A stretch of DNA of 8,560 nucleotides from Nitrososphaerota archaeon (GTDB lineage Archaea; Iainarchaeota; Iainarchaeia; Iainarchaeales; VGJJ01). The stretch lies in contig JAGVNS010000033.1 of assembly GCA_020053155.1 (NCBI GenBank), positions 1 to 8,560 of the forward strand, in the 5' to 3' direction. Shown here piece by piece: positions 1-5,000 of this stretch; positions within the stretch are counted from its first letter, which is position 1, and each line of letters begins with the position of its first letter. The translations under genes were made by a program, and so were the position numbers. Below the pieces are notes generated by a model, which was not told the origin of the DNA, searched no databases, and was given only the letters and a program-made list of their open reading frames with translations.

Positions 1-507
1 CTGGAAGAGGAAAAAATTATCATTGATGAAAAAATACAAAAAATGAAAACGGTCATTCCTCAACTAAATCAATTTAGGGAAACAAAGCCCACGGCGGAAG
101 CATACATTCTGCAGGGGGTGGAAGGATTCAAAGCCATGCGGAGGGACGTGCTCAAACACGCAAGGGGAGAACAATTAATGATTGGGGCGATTGCCCGGGA
201 AAATGAGGTCATGCCATTGTTTTTTGAAAAGTGGGATGCCGAGCGGAAGCGGTTGAAAATCAATCTGCGGATTTTATACAAATCAACTGTAAAAGGCAGT
301 GCAATGAGTCGAAGGAAGGATTTTGCTGAGGCCCGTTACTTGCCTTCTCATGTTGACAATCCTGCCGTCATTAATGTGTATGGAGATAGAGTGGTTAACG
401 TCCTGTGGAAAGATAATTACCCCCTTTGTTTTGTGATGGTCAACAAGGACATCGCTAACGCCTATCGAAAATATTTTGAACTCTTATGGGAGAATTCAAA
501 GACGTGA
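1..507 (+). CDS. TrmB-family sugar-responsive transcriptional regulator, C-terminal part (5' end outside window)
   Basis: The reading frame is open from the first base of the window to TGA at 505-507 (168 residues visible). Translation starting only at ATG 43 would cut into a continuous charged helix (LEEEKIIIDEKIQKMK), so the true start lies upstream of the window. That helix resembles the coiled-coil linker that follows the winged helix in TrmB proteins. The rest resembles the TrmB effector-binding region: a Y-I-L-Q-G-V-E-G-F-K segment (the family's 'G.eGi' site), a middle stretch ending in R-Y-L-P, then V-Y-G-D-R-V and a final Y-F-E-L-L-W, which is the usual end of archaeal family members. 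Members bind promoter DNA and respond to sugars or related metabolites; here the DNA-binding domain is not visible and the ligand cannot be predicted. The acyltransferase gene follows after 6 nt, so the two are probably cotranscribed. Confidence 0.75.
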   Translation: MEEEKIIIDEKIQKMKTVIPQLNQFRETKPTAEAYILQGVEGFKAMRRDVLKHARGEQLMIGAIARENEVMPLFFEKWDAERKRLKINLRILYKSTVKGSAMSRRKDFAEARYLPSHVDNPAVINVYGDRVVNVLWKDNYPLCFVMVNKDIANAYRKYFELLWENSKT

Positions 508-513
508 AGGAAA

Positions 514-1269
514 ATGAATTCGCACATTCAAAATAATGCCCATAACAAACCGCCGCGTTTCCTCGAGCTCGACGTTTGGCGAGGCATTGCCGTTTTGGGT
601 ATGGTTATTTTTCACTTTATTTTTGATTTGTCTTTTTTCCTTCAGTCAAACGTGAATGTGTATTCTGGTTTTTGGTTTTGGTTGGCGAGGAGCATTGCAG
701 GGTCGTTTATTCTCTTGGCGGGAATTTCCATTCCTCTTGTACTATATCGAAAAAAGCCCCAAAACGAAATTGAATTTTTGTTTAAGCGCGGATTGTTTTT
801 GGTTTTTGTGGGAATCATTATTACGCTCGTGACGTTTTTTCTTTTTCCCCAATACACGATTTGGTTTGGTGTGCTGCATGCGATTGGAACGTTTACTATT
901 TTGAGCATTCCATTTCGAAAAAAACCCATTGTTTTGGGAGTTTTGGGATTGATTGTTTTTGTTTTGGGGATTTTGTTTTCGGTTGGATTTTTTGCGGGGA
1001 TGCCAAATTGGATTGGAATCATGCCGGTTTCGTTTACTACTTTTGATTACTTTCCCTTGTTTCCCTGGTTTGGGTTGTTTTTGATGGGGTTGAGCGTGAG
1101 TCATTGGTTGTATCCAAATGGGGTTTCGCGGTTTCACCTTTCGGAAACAAAGAATGGTGTTTTACTATTTTTGGTAGGATGCGGGAGAAACTCGTTAATT
1201 ATTTATTTGGTTCATCAGCCCGTTTTGGTAGGGGCTCTTCTTTTTTTACAGCAAATTCGTATCATTTAA
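514..1269 (+). CDS. DUF1624 / HGSNAT-like membrane acyltransferase
   Basis: A 251-aa polytopic membrane protein with about seven hydrophobic segments (roughly residues 22-43, 52-78, 92-111, 115-131, 138-161, 178-198 and 214-247). The N-terminal R-F-L-E-L-D-x-x-R-G motif (15-24) followed by H34 and F-D-L is typical of DUF1624, the heparan-alpha-glucosaminide N-acetyltransferase-like family. Other conserved-looking sites are G-V-L-H-A-I-G (H122), a Y-F-P-L-F-P-W-F-G segment (179-187) and the final G-R-N-S-L-I-I-Y-L-V-H-Q-P (225-236). Family members are thought to move acyl groups across the membrane onto sugars; the substrate here is unknown. Start ATG 514 is preceded by GTGAAGG (504-510), which overlaps the stop of the TrmB-like gene and can serve as a close Shine-Dalgarno site. 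The T-rich codons reflect the hydrophobic composition. It ends in TAA just before a U-tract hairpin. Length fits the shorter prokaryotic members. Confidence 0.8.
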   Translation: MNSHIQNNAHNKPPRFLELDVWRGIAVLGMVIFHFIFDLSFFLQSNVNVYSGFWFWLARSIAGSFILLAGISIPLVLYRKKPQNEIEFLFKRGLFLVFVGIIITLVTFFLFPQYTIWFGVLHAIGTFTILSIPFRKKPIVLGVLGLIVFVLGILFSVGFFAGMPNWIGIMPVSFTTFDYFPLFPWFGLFLMGLSVSHWLYPNGVSRFHLSETKNGVLLFLVGCGRNSLIIYLVHQPVLVGALLFLQQIRII

Positions 1270-1272
1270 TTC

Positions 1273-1292
1273 GGCCTTTTTAGAAAAAAGCC
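1273..1292 (+). terminator. A/T-rich hairpin with oligo-T after the acyltransferase gene
   Basis: GGCCTTTTTAGAAAAAAGCC begins 3 nt after the acyltransferase stop codon. It can fold as GGC/GCC plus a TTTT/AAAA stem with one C-A mismatch, and its 5' arm holds five consecutive T. On the opposite strand the A6 run reads as T6. Archaeal transcription ends mainly at U-rich tracts, so this can act on the + strand and as a distal stop for minus-strand transcripts. A role as terminator is inferred. Confidence 0.4.
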
Positions 1293-1297
1293 CGGGG

Positions 1298-1328
1298 AAA
1301 AAGGTTCATACCTCGCCCTTTAGGGCGA
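1298..1328 (-). terminator. Hairpin plus T-run ending the minus-strand prepilin transcript
   Basis: Read on the minus strand, TCGCCC-TAAA-GGGCGA (1328-1313) forms a 6-bp GC-rich stem whose loop includes the stop codon of the small candidate ORF. A small GGT-ATGA-ACC hairpin and TTTTT (1302-1298) follow, then a second T6 run at 1289-1284. Stem plus U-tract suits a terminator for the prepilin transcript. The same 3' arm can pair elsewhere (see the structured-region entry). Confidence 0.4.
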
Positions 1329-1362
1329 CATGCGTCGCCCGTAATTGGCGAGCGCATACGCG
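1312..1362. other. Cluster of mutually exclusive GC-rich inverted repeats (candidate structured RNA)
   Basis: Four short arms alternate here: CTCGCCC (1312-1318), GGGCGAC (1323-1329), GTCGCCC (1334-1340) and GGCGAG (1347-1352). Fold I pairs 1313-1318 with 1323-1328, and 1335-1339 with 1347-1351. Fold II pairs 1323-1329 with 1334-1340 (7 bp, 4-nt loop) enclosed by 1312-1317 with 1347-1352. A further 20-nt element from 1347 (GGCGAGCGCATACGCGAGCC, ending 1366) has two 3-bp stems separated by tandem G-A/A-G pairs. The pairings can form on either strand. Whether this is an RNA switch, a 3' UTR structure or a by-product of GC-rich coding in the overlapping small ORF cannot be settled from the sequence. 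Confidence 0.35.
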
Positions 1363-1445
1363 AGCCCGGTGACGTTCTTGCCCTTCATGGATACCCTTGC
1401 CTTTAGGCCTGGGAGGAAGTCACTTTTTTGTTTTTTTAGGGACAT
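1320..1445 (-). CDS. Candidate 41-residue basic protein overlapping the prepilin 3' end
   Basis: This minus-strand frame starts at ATG 1445-1443, inside the last codons of the prepilin gene, and ends at TAA 1322-1320; the overlap is 10 bp. The product begins MSLKKQKSDFLPGLKARVS and continues MKGKNVTGLAYALANYGRR, ending MSP. It is strongly basic (nine Lys/Arg beyond the first residues against one Asp) with no membrane segment. Codons from about residue 8 have G/C-rich third positions and read like real coding sequence. A GAAGG lies directly against the start, with no proper spacer. An internal ATG at residue 20 with upstream AAGGG is an alternative start. The frame is -1 relative to the prepilin, so a separate coupled start or, less likely, frameshift extension are both possible. 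No family was recognised. Confidence 0.4.
   Translation of the reverse strand: MSLKKQKSDFLPGLKARVSMKGKNVTGLAYALANYGRRMSP
1424..1437 (+). terminator. Oligo-T tract T6-G-T7 on the + strand
   Basis: Six T, one G and seven T just inside the prepilin stop codon (minus strand). A run of this length is a strong candidate U-tract terminator for + strand transcripts that read past the acyltransferase gene, and would protect the prepilin gene from antisense transcription. A five-base inverted match, GTGAC (1370-1374) and GTCAC (1419-1423), brackets the preceding 50 nt. Confidence 0.45.
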
Positions 1446-1972
1446 CCTTCAATGGGTTGGGGGGTGGCAGATACGACATCTGAAATCAAGCACATGTTAA
1501 AATGGTCGCACGCACGGAGGCGGTAAAAATAGGTTATGCAGTTTTCCGTTCCGGAAGATTCAACGGTGGTAGCAAAGAGGGGGAGTGAAAACATGCTCAC
1601 GTCATCGTGGGGGGGAATGGATGTAAATGATTCGGGCGTGTCCAGCGTGTCCACGACTTCAGGATTCCCATCCAAATCCCCATCTTTTTCCTGTACCAGC
1701 AAAAAATTGCTTGCGCCTGGAGCGGAATACATGAGAATGACGGTGCCATCTTCTCCTACCCCGCTGAGCGTAATACTGGTAAGGGTTACGAGCACATTGT
1801 CGGCCGCCGCATTCATGGCTGTGAGGTTTTGGGAGAGGTTGGTTTCTAAGATGTTTTTTCCTTGGGGAACGGCACTTTCCAAAATGACGAAGAGAACGAC
1901 GATTCCCACTAAAATAACGCCGGTAATCATGAGGACGTATTCCAAACTTCCTTGGCCCCGGGAGTTGGTCAT
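1436..1972 (-). CDS. Class III prepilin-like secreted protein with a fibronectin type III-like domain
   Basis: A 178-aa protein starting MTNSRG then QGSLEYVLMI. This is the archaeal class III (DUF361-type) prepilin signal, with cleavage expected between G6 and Q7 and a Glu at mature position +5. A hydrophobic helix (about 10-35) follows, the part that packs in a pilus core. Residues about 60-172 look like one FN3-type beta-sandwich: alternating strands, then Y-F-Y-R-L-R-A-C-D and a final V-V-S-A-T-P. Within it K-D-G-D-L-D-G-N (96-103) matches a DxDxDG calcium-binding loop. Cys at 145, 155, 161 and 177 could form disulfides outside the cell. It may be a pilus subunit or a pilin-anchored adhesin; processing by an EppA- or FlaK/PibD-like peptidase is expected from the family. 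ATG 1972 was chosen because it gives the short basic leader and lies about 24 nt from a TATA-like box. The large surface protein is divergent. Confidence 0.8.
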   Translation of the reverse strand: MTNSRGQGSLEYVLMITGVILVGIVVLFVILESAVPQGKNILETNLSQNLTAMNAAADNVLVTLTSITLSGVGEDGTVILMYSAPGASNFLLVQEKDGDLDGNPEVVDTLDTPESFTSIPPHDDVSMFSLPLFATTVESSGTENCITYFYRLRACDHFNMCLISDVVSATPQPIEGCP

Positions 1973-1990
1973 AGAGAAGCATCGAATCCC

Positions 1991-2000
1991 CCTATTTAAG
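1991..2000 (-). promoter_or_regulatory. TATA-like box of the prepilin gene
   Basis: Minus-strand CTTAAATAGG is close to the archaeal TATA consensus and is centred about 24 nt before the prepilin ATG. With the usual 25-27 nt from TATA to transcription start, the mRNA would begin at or within a few bases of the start codon, that is, leaderless. No convincing Shine-Dalgarno site lies next to this ATG, which agrees. Confidence 0.5.
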
Positions 2001-2061
2001 GGCGCGCGGGGCCTAGATAAAAAGGGTTGCCGGATTCTTTTTTTTGGTTTTATGGAATCAG

Positions 2062-2090
2062 GATTAAAAGCCCTCCATTAGTGGGTGGGG
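2062..2090 (+). promoter_or_regulatory. TATA-like box and G-rich start region of the large surface protein gene
   Basis: GATTAAAAG (2062-2070) is a plausible TATA element about 29 nt before ATG 2095, which would give a leaderless or nearly leaderless transcript. GTGGGTGGGG (2081-2090) includes GGTG about 7 nt before the ATG and could instead act as a Shine-Dalgarno site if transcription starts further upstream, for example from the A-rich stretch near 2015-2023. CCCTCCA (2071-2077) can pair imperfectly with the G-rich site. The 1973-2094 interval carries promoters for both divergent genes and no other gene. Confidence 0.35.
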
Positions 2091-2094
2091 TTAA

Positions 2095-5000
2095 ATGTCT
2101 GCGTCGCGTGGGGGAAGAGCCCTAAAGGGAAGTTGGTTTTTTTTAGTCGCGGCAGGAATTCTTTTTCTCGCCTCTTTTGGGAATGCATTTTCATATCCCA
2201 TTGACGTGTTTGAGACGTATCCCAATGGTCAATCATCCATTTCACGAGCCAATGAAGTGGTGACGTTCGGTTTTCCCTTTCCGAAAGGGGATGTTTCAAG
2301 CGTCAATTCGTTGAAAGTAAAGAATGCGACGAGCATGCAGTTCACTGAATTGGGAAAATGGCCGGATGGGAGCCTGAAATGGGCCCTCGTGGATTTTGTG
2401 CTTCCTAGTTTGGGTTCCAATGCCATTGACTCGAGTTATGCCATTGAGAATGGAGGCAGTGGAAACGCGGGGGGAAGCGACGTTTGTTCTCAGGCCGGAA
2501 CGGTCGTCACCGCGGACACGGGAAGTCCGAACGGGGCGGTATTCAAAATTAAGGGGACGAACTATGACGTGTTGGACCAAGTCACGTTGTACGCGGGCAA
2601 CGACACCATCGTCTCTCCCCCCAATCAGGGAGGAATCATTTTTTGGGATGAAAGTGGGAACGAGTTGAATTCGAATGCAGGAAATGCCTCCCGATTGGAA
2701 ATACTCCAAAACGGCCCTGTCCGCTGCCAAGTGGTGGCGGAAGGATTGTTGGGCAGCTCTGGAGTGGGATATCGAGTCATCTATGATTTTTTCAAAGGGA
2801 GCGCCAAAGTAAATATGACGGTGAGTTTCAAGAACTCACTCTATGCAAGTCCCACCCACAAGCCCGTGCGGGGGGGAATCATTCGGATTGATACCGCTAT
2901 GCAGGGGAATGGGATTACGGCGGAAGCGGCAGGGAGTGGGGGAAGTCCGCAATCCTTTACGCTTGATGCGGGAAATAAGGGGGTGGTGAGCAACTGGTAT
3001 TCCTCTCTTCATTCCACGGAAGAAGAAGGCAACTTGGGTTTTGCCACGGGCACCTATCAAGGGTATGCGGTGGACACCTATCCCACTGCAGGAGGGAGTA
3101 GCACGGCTATCGTTCCCCGCACCAGCGCGAGCGGGGTGCCAACGTACGTCTGGTTGAAACTCTCTCAGGGAAGCAGGAATGTTTCCGTGACGGGGAGGTA
3201 TGCCCCGTATTATTACCCCAATGGCGCGACCGGGGACGCGGACACAGGGTATTTGTCGTGGGACCTCTTGTCCCCCACTTATCCCCAACAACCCATGAAT
3301 GCGCTGCGGTACAAGATGTATTATTCCCAGGAAGTCCAATTCAATTTCAGCGCGACCAACGATTCATTATCGGAAGCCAAGCGCTTCACCAACAAGGTCA
3401 TTTTCATCCCGAATGACAAAACGTATTTTGGGAGCGCAGGGGCGTTTTACTTGGGGGCATTCCAATCTCTCACAAATGGGGAATTGCAATCGTTCTACAA
3501 CCGCCCGGATGTTTCCATTTCCAAGAGCGTGTGCACCAACCTCCAGGACAATGGTCCCAGTGCCCAGGAAGGAGTGTCCCTGAATCCCCCATTCTCTGTT
3601 TTCCGCGCAGGCTCCCCCAATCTGACGGGAGGGGGGCTGCAGAACAATGCAAGTGCGAATGAGACGTATAGCACATTCATCACGGGCGCACGGGGAAAAT
3701 ACCCCCTCATCGAACAAGTCGCGCGATACCGGGGGGATTGGGAAGAATATTTGGACGACAAGACGTTTACCGATCCCAAAAACAGCGCGAGCCAGACGGA
3801 ATTCCAGAAAAAGGCCACGAATACGAACGAGATGAAAACACTCTTCGGCAGTCCCTGGGCCGCTGAAGTGCTGGATGCCGCGCACAATTGGTCATGGAAG
3901 ACTAACCTGGATTTCTACCATTACACGGGAAGGGAGGAATTCCGCAAGGGATTGAATGCCACGTTCTATCGCTTGCGCATGACCACGTGGGTGGGGAGCA
4001 TCCATTACACGCGTCCGTTGGGGATGCAACTGCAGGGGTATGCGCACCTATTGAATTATTTCAAGGAGACGAACGATTCGCGATTCGCAGAACACAACCA
4101 GTTCGTCCACGACCACCTGAATGGGAGCGGGTATGACTCCGTGCTGTACGCGGAAGCCCCCCCAAAATGGGGGTATTACCAATGGGACGGACCCCCTGCG
4201 TATTGTACGCTTGATAATCCCTCCACACCGCAAATCGAGAACAATTATTGCCTGGGTGCCTATTTGGACAACGGGAATAATGGGGGGTGGATTGCCCCTC
4301 CCGGACAGGCGATTGATTCATCCACCCTCCCTCCCGAATATGCGGCGAATGGAATAGTGATGCAGGCATTGAACGGCTTCCACTCCCCCGAAGGGTCGGA
4401 TAATGGAACAGCGGGCTGCCAGGATGGAGAGCGGGCATTCATGTTGGCCAACCGGTTAGGGTTGGGACTGATTGAATTGTATGCCTCCCTCCAGACCATC
4501 AATCCATCCGATTCCGTGCTCGACCCCCTTGGAAAAAGGATTGGGGACATCGCCAAGCAGATGGGGGGCTCATTCGTGGGAAAGGGCGCGTATCACGCGG
4601 ACTTTTCCAATCCCGCGGGGGCGTACGACAACTATGTGTATTGCTCCATAAAGAGTTCGGAGACCGTGGCGGGAATCACCCAAAACTATTATGTGTACAG
4701 CTACATTGCATCGTTCGCTGCCAAGATTGCCCCGACGACAGAAGAGAAGAAATATTGGCAGAATTTTTCGGTGAACAACGTCAAAGCGTTGCACGCGGAC
4801 GGCTTCCTGAACTGTGCACGCGAGTTCGACGTGAAAGTGCAGGATTCGATAAAAGGGTTTCTTGCATCGGGGGAACTCTACACTCCCTCTTCGTATCCGC
4901 AAGGGAGCCCCACCCCCGGAAACAACGTCTCCTTTTCATTGAGCAGCGTCGTTCCCACGACCGTGATGAAGGGAGTGAGTACATTGATTACGTTGAATGG

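Noticed and set aside
642..1137. Two overlapping minus-strand open frames of 126 and 131 codons
   Set aside because: They are antisense to the acyltransferase gene; their Lys/Asn/Gln/Pro-rich products are the complement of T-rich transmembrane codons.
1407..1423. GGGAGGAAGTCAC, similar to the GAGGAAAGTC core of RNase P RNA
   Set aside because: It lacks one A of the core, and no second conserved block (ACAGAA region) or long helical framework is present in the 166-nt gap.
1270..1435. C/D-box or H/ACA guide RNA or SRP RNA in the GC-rich gap
   Set aside because: I found no RUGAUGA/CUGA box pair, no terminal ACA at the right distance from a hairpin, and no SRP domain IV loop.
1536..2081. 181-codon open frame on the + strand
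   Set aside because: It lies antisense to the prepilin gene, has no recognisable domain, and runs through the divergent promoter region; the minus-strand frame has a clear prepilin signal and FN3-like pattern.
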